Part shown: piece after piece, positions 17,145-25,584 of the stretch
Position numbering within the stretch: the first letter of the stretch is position 1
Layout: each line of letters opens with the position of its first letter
Assembly (NCBI RefSeq): GCF_004614165.1
Contig: NZ_SPVG01000226.1
Span: 1 to 45,192 of the forward strand
From: Duganella callida
GTDB taxonomy: Bacteria; Pseudomonadota; Gammaproteobacteria; Burkholderiales; Burkholderiaceae_D
Length of the DNA: 45,192 bases
Reading direction: 5' to 3'
Program-made: the position numbers and the translations under genes
Notes under the pieces: generated by a model
Databases searched by the model: none
Seen by the model: only the letters and a program-made list of their open reading frames with translations
What the model was told of the DNA's origin: nothing

Positions 17145-17854
17145 GAACCCGCCGCGACCGCAACCCGGCCGTGCAGATGATGATCGGCGTCTGCATCATC
17201 GTGGTCGGCATGCTGTTCCTGCTCGATAACCTGGGCTGGCTCGATCTCGATCTGCGCCTGCACGTGCTGCCGACGATCCTGATCGTGTGCGGCGTGCTGA
17301 AACTGGTCCAGACCCGCAACGGCGCCGGCATGATCGTCGGCGGCGCCCTGATCTTCTTCGGCGGCATGCTGTGGTTGAAGGAAGCCGGCCTGATCTATTT
17401 CGGCTGGAGCACCGTCTGGCCGCTGGCGATGATCATCGCCGGCGCCGCCGCCGTGTACAAGGCCAGCACCGGGCGCAAGGCGTTCGATAGTGTCGGCAAC
17501 AGCGTCTCGCTGGAAAAGGGCGCCGAGGACTCGGTGGTGGAAGTCACCGCCATCATGGGCGGCTACAAGAGCCGCATGATCACCCAGGACTTCCGCGGCG
17601 GCGAGATCACCGCCATCATGGGCGGCTGCGACCTCGATCTGCGCCAGGCATCGATCAACGGCGACGCGGTGCTGAATGTGTTCGCCATGTTCGGCGGCAT
17701 CACCATCAAGGTGCCGGTCGACTGGACCGTGGTGATTCAGGGGACACCGGTCATGGGCGGCTTCGACGAGAAGACCGTGCCGCCGGGGGCGTCGAACAAG
17801 CGGCTGATCGTGCGCGGCTACGCCATCATGGGCGGCGTCGAACTGCGCAACTGA
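17141..17854 (+). CDS. LiaF-like cell-envelope response protein
   Basis: A 237-residue protein. Residues about 10-110 form four membrane helices of the LiaF-type transmembrane domain. Residues about 120-237 form the cell-wall-active antibiotic response (LiaF C-terminal) beta domain with the repeated motif TAIMGGYKSRM, TAIMGGCDLDLRQA, FAMFGGITIKVP, TPVMGGFDEK and YAIMGGVELR. In Firmicutes LiaF inhibits the LiaS kinase until the envelope is stressed. Here the kinase that follows is a LytS type rather than LiaS. The gene is coupled at both ends (ATGA upstream, TGATG downstream), strongly supporting a shared function. Confidence 0.83.
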   Translation: MRTRRDRNPAVQMMIGVCIIVVGMLFLLDNLGWLDLDLRLHVLPTILIVCGVLKLVQTRNGAGMIVGGALIFFGGMLWLKEAGLIYFGWSTVWPLAMIIAGAAAVYKASTGRKAFDSVGNSVSLEKGAEDSVVEVTAIMGGYKSRMITQDFRGGEITAIMGGCDLDLRQASINGDAVLNVFAMFGGITIKVPVDWTVVIQGTPVMGGFDEKTVPPGASNKRLIVRGYAIMGGVELRN

Positions 17855-18933
17855 TGGAGGACATCGTCACGCCCCGGCGCGGCGGGGTGGTCTACCTGCT
17901 GGCGTGGCTGTTTCTCGGCTGTGCGCTGGGCAGCGTGATCACCCTGACCAGCGACACGCCGCTGATCAACGCCATGCTGTTCGCCATCCCCATGCATCTG
18001 CTGTATGCGTTTGCGGCGGGCTACTCGGCTTACTACCTGTGCCGCGCCTTTCCGCTGGGCGGCCGCCGCGCCGGTTCCATCCTGCTGGTGATGACGGTGG
18101 CGGCGGTGGTGTCGGGCTTCCTGTGGCTGCTGATGGGCTCCGTGTGGAATGCGTTGTGCCTGCTGCCCGGCGTGAAGTGGTCCGGGATGGTGATCACGCC
18201 GCAGCTGTCCGCATTGATCGTCGGACTGGGCATGCTGCTGTACGGCTTCGCGGCGGCGGTGCATTACCTGGTGACCGAGTTCGTGCGCGCCAAGAACGCC
18301 GAACAGCGCGAGCTGCAATCGATGCTGATGGCGCAGGAAGCGGAATTGCGCATGTTGCGCACCCAGATCGATCCGCATTTTCTGTTCAACAGCCTGAATT
18401 CGATCAGCGCGCTGACCTCGATGGACCCCAAGGCGGCGCGGCGCATGACGCTGGAGCTGGCCAGCTTCTTCCGCCAGAGCCTGGGCATGGAGGCGCACAA
18501 GAAAGTGACGCTGGGCGAAGAGATGGTGTTGATACGCCACTTCCTGGCGATCGAACAGGTGCGCTTCGGCGAGCGGTTGCGCGTGCAGGAGTCCATCAGC
18601 GCGGAGGCGGCGGCTTGCCTGGTGCCGCCGATGATCATCCAGCCGCTGGTGGAAAACGCCGTCAAGCATGGCATCTGCAATCTGCCAGATGGCGGCATCA
18701 TCCGCATCAGCGCGCACCGTGCGGGTTCGGTACTGCAGATCAGTGTCGTCAACCCGGTGGACGAGGATATGTCGGCCGTCCGCAGCGATGGCCATGGCAT
18801 AGGATTGACCAACGTGCGCCAGCGTTTATCCGGCGCCTATAAACACGAAGCCGGCATCCACTGGGGCCGGCGCGAGGACAGCTTCGGCGTGGACATCACC
18901 ATGCCCGCGCAGACGGGCGAAGAAGGGGAGTAG
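17854..18933 (+). CDS. LytS-type sensor histidine kinase
   Basis: A 359-residue kinase. Four or five membrane helices occupy residues 10-140 with no large extracytoplasmic domain, so it probably senses through the membrane or through the LiaF-like partners. The His_kinase motif RTQIDPHFLFNSLNSISAL carries His175. The ATPase domain has the N-box QPLVENAVKHGI and the glycine box GHGIGLTNVRQRL. The start overlaps the LiaF stop in TGATG. Three bases after its stop plus a short spacer the LytTR regulator begins, its expected phosphorylation target. Confidence 0.9.
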   Translation: MEDIVTPRRGGVVYLLAWLFLGCALGSVITLTSDTPLINAMLFAIPMHLLYAFAAGYSAYYLCRAFPLGGRRAGSILLVMTVAAVVSGFLWLLMGSVWNALCLLPGVKWSGMVITPQLSALIVGLGMLLYGFAAAVHYLVTEFVRAKNAEQRELQSMLMAQEAELRMLRTQIDPHFLFNSLNSISALTSMDPKAARRMTLELASFFRQSLGMEAHKKVTLGEEMVLIRHFLAIEQVRFGERLRVQESISAEAAACLVPPMIIQPLVENAVKHGICNLPDGGIIRISAHRAGSVLQISVVNPVDEDMSAVRSDGHGIGLTNVRQRLSGAYKHEAGIHWGRREDSFGVDITMPAQTGEEGE

Positions 18934-18936
18934 GGT

Positions 18937-19668
18937 ATGCGTATCATCATCGTGGACGATGAAATGCTGGCGCGCGGCGTGGTGCGCGAATATCTGGCCG
19001 CGCACGCGGACGTGGAGGTGGTGGCAGAATGCGCCAACGGCTTCGAGGCCGTGAAGGCCATCACCGAGCTGGCACCGGACCTGGTGTTCCTGGATATCCA
19101 GATGCCCAAGCTGGATGGCTTCGAAGTGGCGGAACTGGCCGGCAGCAAGACACGCTACATCTTCGCCACGGCCTACGACCAGTATGCGATCAGGGCGTTC
19201 GAATTCCACGCGCTCGATTATCTGCTGAAGCCCTTCAGCCAGCAGCGCTTCGACCAGGCCTTGGCGCATGCGCGCGCAAATTCGGGCAAGGGCGGCGACG
19301 TCGTGGCGCAGATGGTGCGCGAGGCGTCCACCCGCCACAAGCCGCTGGGCCGGGTGCTGATACGCGATGGCGCCAAGGTCCACGTGATCAGCGCCGACAA
19401 GATCGAACACATCGAGGCGCAGGACGACTATGTGCAGATCCGCTCGGAGGGCAAGTCTTATCTGAAGAATCAGCGGCTGGCGGAGCTGGAGGAACAGCTG
19501 GACGGCGAACAGTTCCTGCGCATCCACCGCTCGTGGATCGTCAACATCGCCTTTGTCGAACGCATCGAACAGGCCACCAAGGACAGCCATGTGGCTATAC
19601 TCAGGGATGGTAGCCGGGTGCCGGTCAGCCGCAGCGGCTATCAAAGGATCCGTACTGTCATCCAATAG
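18937..19668 (+). CDS. LytTR-type response regulator
   Basis: A 243-residue regulator. The receiver domain has the acidic pair Asp7-Asp8, phosphoacceptor Asp53 (FLDIQMP), the Thr/Ala switch region (FATAYDQ) and Lys98 in YLLKPF. The C-terminal LytTR DNA-binding domain (about 140-243) contains VISADKIEHIEAQDDYVQI and LRIHRSWIVN. It is the cognate partner of the upstream LytS-type kinase. Target sites are usually direct repeats upstream of membrane or secreted protein genes; I did not find a convincing pair here. Confidence 0.92.
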   Translation: MRIIIVDDEMLARGVVREYLAAHADVEVVAECANGFEAVKAITELAPDLVFLDIQMPKLDGFEVAELAGSKTRYIFATAYDQYAIRAFEFHALDYLLKPFSQQRFDQALAHARANSGKGGDVVAQMVREASTRHKPLGRVLIRDGAKVHVISADKIEHIEAQDDYVQIRSEGKSYLKNQRLAELEEQLDGEQFLRIHRSWIVNIAFVERIEQATKDSHVAILRDGSRVPVSRSGYQRIRTVIQ

Positions 19669-19677
19669 GAGGTGCAT

Positions 19678-20346
19678 ATGTCTGCAAAAGCTGCATGGGC
19701 GGGAGTGGTGTTGTCCGCGTTGACCTCGGTGGTATGGGCGCAGGCGACTTCGCGGCCCTGCGACGCCGCTGTCTCCGAAGATAAGCCTGGGCCGGCGTGC
19801 CTGATGTCGCATCAGGCAATCGGCAAGCTGGCGGCGGACGTAGTGTACTGGCGGCTCTATACCTACCCCGATGTCGCGGCGGCGCAGCGCGACCGGCCGG
19901 AACAGGGGACGGTGGTCGAAGCATTCGGCAAGGTATGGCTGTTCACCGTCGGCGCGCCGGCGCTGGGACCGGGGCCGGGCGGTCAGCACGTGGCGGACGT
20001 GGGGCCGATCGCCGTCGAGCGGGACACGCTGTATGACGCGGAATTTCTCAAGTCGACTTTCAGCGTCGGCATGACGGCGCCGATCCACGTGCATTCCGGG
20101 CCGGAGGCGTTCTACGCCGTCAGCGGCGGCACCTGCCTCGAAACGCCGGACGGCGCGCAGGTCGGCCGCGGGCCGGGCAACAGCCTGGTGGTGCGGCGCG
20201 GCCCACCCATGCTGCTGATGGCGATCGGGCCGGAGCCGCGCCAGGGTTTCGCCCTCATCCTGCACGACAAGGCCATGCCGCCGACCACGCTGGTGCGCAA
20301 CTGGAGCCCGCAGGGACTGTGCCAGAAAGAGCTTTCCGGGCATTGA
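19678..20346 (+). CDS. Secreted cupin-like protein, function unknown
   Basis: A 222-residue protein with a Sec signal peptide (cleavage after VWA, residue 21). A small beta-barrel of cupin character follows: APIHVHSGPEAFYAVSGGTCLETPDG carries two His and one Glu in the order of a metal-binding cupin motif (read as adjoining stretches). Cys residues in the N-terminal mature part (RPCDAA, PACLM) may pair. A strong AGGAGG ribosome site overlaps the stop of the response regulator, so it is the last gene of the LiaF-LytS-LytTR operon and a plausible output or accessory of it. Enzymatic role unknown. Confidence 0.7.
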   Translation: MSAKAAWAGVVLSALTSVVWAQATSRPCDAAVSEDKPGPACLMSHQAIGKLAADVVYWRLYTYPDVAAAQRDRPEQGTVVEAFGKVWLFTVGAPALGPGPGGQHVADVGPIAVERDTLYDAEFLKSTFSVGMTAPIHVHSGPEAFYAVSGGTCLETPDGAQVGRGPGNSLVVRRGPPMLLMAIGPEPRQGFALILHDKAMPPTTLVRNWSPQGLCQKELSGH

Positions 20347-20349
20347 GCA

Positions 20350-20808
20350 CTACTGGTTGGGGCGGTGCCCATAGCTGAGGGCACGCGTGACCTGCCAGAC
20401 GTCGTCTTTGTAGCGCCACACCATGGTGAATTCGGCGATGCCCTCGCATTTGCCGCTGCCGGACTGACAGAACACGTGCGAGCCGGTGGTGATGGCGCCG
20501 AAGTCCTTGACCGGTATCACCTTCAGACTGCCCGGCACCAGTCGGCGGCTGTAATGGCCGCACACATATTTTGCGGTGTTGGCGATCATGGCGTCGCGCG
20601 TCCAGGTGACGCCGCCGTTATCGTGATAGAACTCGATTGCGGCATCGAAGTAGCTGGCGTACTTGTCCAGCTCCCCCGGTTTGTCGCATTGGTTGAAAGC
20701 GTCAAACATCTCGGTATCGATGCGCGACAGCGTGGCGCTGAGCGTGGCATCGTCGGCGGCGTACGCGGTGGCGGACAGCGCGCATAACAGCAAAACCAGT
20801 TGCTTCAT
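20350..20808 (-). CDS. Secreted DUF4440/NTF2-like protein
   Basis: A 152-residue protein. The signal peptide MKQLVLLLCALSATAYA is cleaved before ADD. The mature part has the cone-shaped NTF2-like fold pattern: initial helix (DTEMFDAFNQCDKPGELDKY), strand IEFYHDNGGVTW and late strands VWRYKDDVWQVTRALSY. Three cysteines (QCDK, YVCGH, VFCQ...KCEG) could form disulfides in the periplasm. The ATG at 20808 has GGAG upstream. It is convergent with the cupin-like gene. Ligand or activity is not evident. Confidence 0.78.
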   Translation of the reverse strand: MKQLVLLLCALSATAYAADDATLSATLSRIDTEMFDAFNQCDKPGELDKYASYFDAAIEFYHDNGGVTWTRDAMIANTAKYVCGHYSRRLVPGSLKVIPVKDFGAITTGSHVFCQSGSGKCEGIAEFTMVWRYKDDVWQVTRALSYGHRPNQ

Positions 20809-20857
20809 CGGTGGCTCCATCAGGTGGCGGGAATTGCCATCCTACGCCAGCTGCCGC

Positions 20858-23257
20858 TCAGGCCCGCAGTTTTTCCGACGAATCGCCTGCCGGGTGGGGC
20901 GAATGGCGTTCTACGCGCCACCAGCGGGGCATCAGTTCCTGGATCTCGGGCCGGCCGAAGCGGTCGTCGATCAGGTAGACGGTGCCGCGGTCGGTCTGGG
21001 TACGGATCACGCGTCCCGCCGCCTGCACCACTTTCTGCATGCCAGGATAGGTGTAGGTGTAGTCGTAACCGGCGCCGAAGATAGTCTCCATGCGCTGGCG
21101 TATCTGTTCGTTGACGGGATTGATCTGCGGTAGCCCCAGTGTGGCGACGAAGGCGCCGATCAGGCGCGCGCCGGGCAAATCCACGCCTTCGCCGAACGAG
21201 CCGCCCAGCACGGCGAAGCCTATGCCTTCGCTGTCCGGCGTGAAGCGGTCGAGGAATTGCGCGCGCTCCGCCTCGTCCATGCGGCGCGACTGGCGCCACA
21301 CCGGCACTTGCGGATACAGCTCGCTGAACTGGTTGGCCGCCTTCTCCATGTAATCGAAGCTGCTGAAGAAGGCCAGGTAATTGCCGCACTGCCGCTGGTA
21401 CTGTTGGCCCATCAGCTCCGCGATCGGCCGCAGCGACTGCTGGCGGTGCTGGTAGCGCGTGGAGATGTGGCCCGCCACCTGCACCGACAGCTGCTCGGCC
21501 ACGAACGGCGATTCCACGTCGACCCAGGCGGTGGTCTCGGGCATGCCCAGCATGTCGCCGAAGTAGTTCCAGGGACTGAGCGTGGCCGAAAACAGCGCCG
21601 TGGTGTGGGTGCTTTCAAAGCGCGGCTTCAAGTACGGCGCGGGCACGATGTTGCGGATGCAGAGCACCGAATTGCTGTTGCTGGCGCGCGCGCCCTGCGC
21701 CTTTTCGACGTCGAACAAGGCGTGGTCGCCGAAGCTTTCCGCCAGCCGCGCGAACATCAGCGCGTTGAAGTAGAAGCTTTGCAGGTCCGGCTCCACATAG
21801 CCGGGATGATCGACCATGTAGTCGGCGATGGCGGTGGCTGCAGTCTGCAGCGCGCCCATGAACTTGTCCGGCAGCGCGCTGTAGGACTGGTATTCAGCCT
21901 GCTGGTCCTTCTCCAGCTGGTTCCACTGCTTGTGCACGCGGTCCAGCGGTTTTTTCAGTTCGTCCGGCACGATCTTGCGCAGCAGGCGCAGGCTGTCATG
22001 CTCCATGTCGGCCGAATACATCTTGCGCGCGCGTGACACCATGTTGTGCGCCTCGTCCACCAGCACGTTGACTTTCCAGTCGTTGAGCTGCGTGAGGCTG
22101 TGCAGCATGGCGCTGATGTCGAAGTAGTAGTTGTAATCGCCGACCACAATGTCGCACCAGCGCGCCATTTCGCTGCTCAGGTAATACGGACAGACGTCGT
22201 GGGCGAGAGCGATGGCGCGCAGCGTGTCGCGGTCCAGGGACAGCGGCACGGCGCTTGCCGGCGCGCCGCTGTCCGCACCCGCGCGCGTGTCCGCGGCTGC
22301 GTTCGCGCCGGCTGACGGCGCCATCACCGCCAGCGCCGACGCGCGCGCGGCCGGCAGGCGGTCGTAGAATCCCTTGGCCAGCGGGCAGGACTCACCGTGG
22401 CAAGCCTTGTCCGGATTGACGCAGGCGGTGCTCTTGGCCGCCAGCTCCAGCGTGCGCAGGGGCAGCAGCGGCGCGCCTGCGCGGATGATGTCCACCGCGT
22501 CGAGCGCCATTTGCCGGCCCGAGGTCTTCGCGGCCAGGAAAAACACCTTGTCGACTTCATGCTCCGCGCAAGCCTTCAGCATCGGGAACAGGCTGCCGAC
22601 GGACTTGCCGATGCCGGTCGGCGCCTGCGCCAGCAGGCACACCTTGCGATTGCTGGCGCGGTACATCGCTTCCGCCAGCTGGCGTTGACCGGGACGGAAA
22701 TCGCCGTACGGGAAGCGCATCGCCCTCAGCTGCGCGTCGCGTTCGGCGCGGTGCGCCATCTCCTGCTGCGCCCATTGCAGGAACAGGGTGCACTGCTGCT
22801 CGAAATAAGCCTGCAGGCCGCCGGCCGTATGGTCCTCGTGCAGCACGGTTTCCTTCTGGCTGCCGATGTCGAAATAAACCAGCGCAAGGCGGATCTTGTC
22901 GAGCTGCCGGTCCCGGCACATCAGATGACCGTAGATCTTCACCTGCGCCCAGTGCAGCGCGCGCTGGTTGTCCGGCATCTTCTCCAAATCGCCGCGGTAG
23001 GTTTTGACTTCCTCCAGACGGTTGGCGCGGACGTCGTAACCGTCGGCGCGGCCGCGCACGTGCAGCGGGCCGAAGTCGCCGGACAGCGCCACTTCGGTCT
23101 GATAATCGTCATCGCGGCGCGAAGCCACCACCGCATGGCCGGCGATGCCTTCCTGCGCGGTCGGCGAGGGCGTGAAGCGCAGATCCAGGTCGCCGGTCTT
23201 GGCGGTGAATTCGCACAGCGCGCGGACGGCGATCGTGTATTTGGAGAACTGCGTCAT
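20858..23257 (-). CDS. XPD/DinG-type iron-sulfur DNA helicase with N-terminal PD-(D/E)xK nuclease-like domain
   Basis: A 799-residue protein. Residues about 1-165 look like a RecB/Cas4-type nuclease: Asp72 in GRADGYD, Glu83-Val-Lys85, and a QxxxY motif (Gln105-Tyr109). Residues 185-799 are a superfamily 2 helicase: Walker A APTGIGKS (212-219), DEAH box 401-404, and motif VI QAAGRVIRTQTDRG. Cys279, Cys286, Cys291 and Cys356 are placed to bind the 4Fe-4S cluster of XPD/DinG helicases. An Ala/Gly-rich stretch (311-338) sits within the iron-sulfur domain. The ATG at 23257 overlaps the FAN1-like gene stop (ATGA), so the two are translationally coupled. It likely unwinds branched or cross-linked DNA 5' to 3' alongside that nuclease. 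Confidence 0.88.
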   Translation of the reverse strand: MTQFSKYTIAVRALCEFTAKTGDLDLRFTPSPTAQEGIAGHAVVASRRDDDYQTEVALSGDFGPLHVRGRADGYDVRANRLEEVKTYRGDLEKMPDNQRALHWAQVKIYGHLMCRDRQLDKIRLALVYFDIGSQKETVLHEDHTAGGLQAYFEQQCTLFLQWAQQEMAHRAERDAQLRAMRFPYGDFRPGQRQLAEAMYRASNRKVCLLAQAPTGIGKSVGSLFPMLKACAEHEVDKVFFLAAKTSGRQMALDAVDIIRAGAPLLPLRTLELAAKSTACVNPDKACHGESCPLAKGFYDRLPAARASALAVMAPSAGANAAADTRAGADSGAPASAVPLSLDRDTLRAIALAHDVCPYYLSSEMARWCDIVVGDYNYYFDISAMLHSLTQLNDWKVNVLVDEAHNMVSRARKMYSADMEHDSLRLLRKIVPDELKKPLDRVHKQWNQLEKDQQAEYQSYSALPDKFMGALQTAATAIADYMVDHPGYVEPDLQSFYFNALMFARLAESFGDHALFDVEKAQGARASNSNSVLCIRNIVPAPYLKPRFESTHTTALFSATLSPWNYFGDMLGMPETTAWVDVESPFVAEQLSVQVAGHISTRYQHRQQSLRPIAELMGQQYQRQCGNYLAFFSSFDYMEKAANQFSELYPQVPVWRQSRRMDEAERAQFLDRFTPDSEGIGFAVLGGSFGEGVDLPGARLIGAFVATLGLPQINPVNEQIRQRMETIFGAGYDYTYTYPGMQKVVQAAGRVIRTQTDRGTVYLIDDRFGRPEIQELMPRWWRVERHSPHPAGDSSEKLRA

Positions 23258-24894
23258 GCCGCCCATTGCAGATAACAGACCGAGACTGGCATCTGATGCT
23301 GGGCGCAGTATTCGATCCAGCGCAGCTGATTGTCCTGCAGGCGGTCGCCCGGGCCTTTTACTTCGATCATGTTGTAGCGGCGTTCGGCCGGCCAGAACTG
23401 GATCAGGTCGGGGAAGCCGCTGCGGTTGGCCTTGATGTCGAGCAGGATGCGCTCGAACGCGCGCTTCAGGTGCAGCGGCGGAATGCAGTCCAGCGCCAGG
23501 CCGAGCAGATCGTCGTCGATCGCCTCCCAGTACAGGAAGGGCGACTGGATGCCGTACTTGGCGGCGTAGTTGTCCAGGATCGTCTGACGATACAGATCGC
23601 CGTCCAGCTGCGACAGCGCGGCGTGGAACTGCTGCGCGCGGCGGCGCTGGAAATCGGCGCTGTGCAAATCGGCCGGGCCGCGATGATAGGGGTGGAAGAA
23701 CGCCCCCGGTATCGGCGAGAACACCGCATCCCAGCACAGCAGGCCGAACAGCGAATTGATCAGCGCGTTCTCGACGTAATAGACTGGCGCGTCTTCGCGG
23801 CTGAGATGATCACGCACCACGAATTCGACGTAATTGGCTTCTTCCGGCGCCGGCAGGCTGAGGTCGATACGCGCGGCCTGGGCGGCCGTCACCGGCGCCG
23901 GCTTGGCCTGGCCCAGCTTGCGCGCCAGGCGTGGCGCCATGCGCAGCAGCTGCTGGCGTTCGGCCTCGCTTTCCGGCGCCAGCATGGCGCTGTGCAGCAG
24001 CTCGAACGCCTCGCGCGGCTGTTCGTTCTTCTCCAGCACGCGGATGGCGCGGGCGCGGGCGCCGGGATAATGGCATTCGGCGTAAAGGGCGTAGGCGGCG
24101 GGCCAGTCGGCCAGACGCTCGACGTGCTGGGCGATGCTGAACACCAGCTTGTCGCGGCGGCTGCGCAGCCACTCGTTATCGGGCGAGCAGGGCGGCAGGG
24201 CGGCAATGATCTCGGCCGGCGCCGCGCCCTCGGCAAAGCGTTCGTGGCAATCGTGCAGTGCGAGGAAATCGTCGATATCGCGGCGCGAACGGAATCCGCG
24301 CGCGGCCGGCGAAAATTCCACCTTCTCATACTGGTAAATGCCGAGGTCGGACAGCACGAATTCGGTCCAGTCCTGGCGATAATTGCCGAAGAAGATAAGG
24401 CGCAGGCGGTCGCACAGCGCCTGCGTCAGGTTGCGGTAGCAGTGATCGCCCGATTCCGCATACCAGCCGGAAAAGCGGTGCTCGCCGTCATATTCCTCGC
24501 GCAGCGCCGCCAGCTGCTCGGCCTTGCGCAGGTGCCTGATGTGCGGCCCCAGGTGAAAGGCCCGGGCGATTTCCGGCTTTTGCAGCAGCTCGAACAATTC
24601 GTCCAGGCACAGCGTGGGATCTTCCTCGATCAGGCCGCACTCGGCCAGCGGACGGGCGGCCTCGTGCGTGCTGCCGATTTCCGCATACACCAGCTTACTG
24701 GCGCGAAACACCGTGCCTTTGCGCATCACCATGCGCACGAACAGCGCGCGCGAGGCTTGGGGCAGACTGGGGAAGGAGGTCAGGAAATCGCGCTCGTCCG
24801 GGTTCAGCAGGTCATCGTAGCGCTCGGCTATCCACGCCAGCACCTGGTGAAAGTTCTCCAGGTAATAGAACGGATTTTCAAGGACTTTGATCAT
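23254..24894 (-). CDS. FAN1-type structure-specific nuclease (VRR-NUC domain)
   Basis: A 546-residue protein similar to bacterial FAN1, a 5' flap endonuclease/exonuclease linked to interstrand cross-link repair. The C-terminal VRR-NUC core is intact: GFPDLIQF (Asp496), IEVKGPGDRLQDNQ (Glu511, Lys513) and a final strand VSVCYLQW. The N-terminal and central helical region (NPFYYLENF, then TPR-like helices around 270-370) matches FAN1 rather than stand-alone phage VRR-NUC proteins. The ATG at 24894 fits the family start MIKVLENPFYYLENF. It is the first gene of a two-gene operon behind a LexA box. Confidence 0.9.
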   Translation of the reverse strand: MIKVLENPFYYLENFHQVLAWIAERYDDLLNPDERDFLTSFPSLPQASRALFVRMVMRKGTVFRASKLVYAEIGSTHEAARPLAECGLIEEDPTLCLDELFELLQKPEIARAFHLGPHIRHLRKAEQLAALREEYDGEHRFSGWYAESGDHCYRNLTQALCDRLRLIFFGNYRQDWTEFVLSDLGIYQYEKVEFSPAARGFRSRRDIDDFLALHDCHERFAEGAAPAEIIAALPPCSPDNEWLRSRRDKLVFSIAQHVERLADWPAAYALYAECHYPGARARAIRVLEKNEQPREAFELLHSAMLAPESEAERQQLLRMAPRLARKLGQAKPAPVTAAQAARIDLSLPAPEEANYVEFVVRDHLSREDAPVYYVENALINSLFGLLCWDAVFSPIPGAFFHPYHRGPADLHSADFQRRRAQQFHAALSQLDGDLYRQTILDNYAAKYGIQSPFLYWEAIDDDLLGLALDCIPPLHLKRAFERILLDIKANRSGFPDLIQFWPAERRYNMIEVKGPGDRLQDNQLRWIEYCAQHQMPVSVCYLQWAA

Positions 24895-24901
24895 TGCAGC
24901 G

Positions 24902-24950
24902 GGACGGACGGCGATTAACTGTATTTCCGTACAGTGTATCGCGTCCGTCC
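24902..24950. other. Long imperfect inverted repeat centred on the LexA box
   Basis: GGACGGAC at 24902-24909 pairs with GTCCGTCC at 24943-24950, CGAT (24912-24915) with ATCG (24938-24941), and ACTGT (24918-24922) with ACAGT (24931-24935). A one-base bulge and two mismatches interrupt arms of about 20 bases. The structure lies between the phasin gene end and the nuclease gene, so it could also act as a transcript hairpin after the phasin gene. It has no T-run. Confidence 0.55.
24919..24934 (-). promoter_or_regulatory. LexA (SOS) box of the FAN1-helicase operon
   Basis: The sequence CTGT-ATTTCCGT-ACAG matches the CTGT-N8-ACAG LexA-box consensus of beta- and gammaproteobacteria exactly at all eight conserved bases. 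It ends 24 bases before the nuclease start codon, within the expected promoter area. This predicts DNA-damage induction of both downstream genes. Confidence 0.8.
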
Positions 24951-24975
24951 GCGCTTGCAAAGCAAAATAGCGGCG

Positions 24976-25515
24976 TTATTTCGCTTTCTGGCCGACCAGC
25001 GAGTTGGCCTTGGCGATTTCGGCTTCGACCGCCTGGATTGCCTGCTTGGTGGCCTGGTTGACCTGCTCGTAACCGGCAAAGGCGTTGTCGATCGCGGTTT
25101 TGACGATCTGCACCGCGTTCTCCGAACCGGGCCGTACGTTTTTGGTGACGTCGTGGATCAGCGCGCTCAGGTTGTTTTTGGCTTCGGTCATGTGCGCCTC
25201 GGCCGCCTGGGTGAATTCGTTGCGGATCTCCGCGATGATGCCGCCCAGCTGCTGGTTGTAGGCGGCCGCCCCGGCCACGCCCGGCTGGATCTTGTCGGCG
25301 GCGACCTGGATCGCGGCCTTGGCGTCCGCCGCCTGGCTCATTTCCTTACCGGTGGCCAGCCCCTCTTCAACCTGCGATCTGGCGGTGGCCATGTTGAGCG
25401 CCAGTACCTGCTCGACACCCTGGATGGTCTTGCTGGTCAGCGTGTTGAACGTCTCCAGCTGGAAGTCGAACAGCAGCTTGGTGGCGTTGGCGAATTGCTC
25501 CGGGTTCGTAAACAT
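24976..25515 (-). CDS. phaP: Phasin family protein
   Basis: A 179-residue, largely helical amphipathic protein of the phasin 2 family that coats polyhydroxyalkanoate granules. It starts FTNPEQFANATKLLFDFQLE, the usual betaproteobacterial phasin N-terminus, followed by a long coiled-coil-like helix region rich in Ala, Gln and Glu. GAGGAG precedes the ATG. No membrane or signal segment is present. The gene stands alone and no PHA synthase is in the window. The presence of a phasin supports a PHA-storing betaproteobacterium. Confidence 0.92.
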   Translation of the reverse strand: MFTNPEQFANATKLLFDFQLETFNTLTSKTIQGVEQVLALNMATARSQVEEGLATGKEMSQAADAKAAIQVAADKIQPGVAGAAAYNQQLGGIIAEIRNEFTQAAEAHMTEAKNNLSALIHDVTKNVRPGSENAVQIVKTAIDNAFAGYEQVNQATKQAIQAVEAEIAKANSLVGQKAK

Positions 25516-25584
25516 ACAGTCTCCTCATCGGTATGGTGGGATGCGACGTGCAGCAACTCCTTATTATTAACTTCTTGTAATTAA

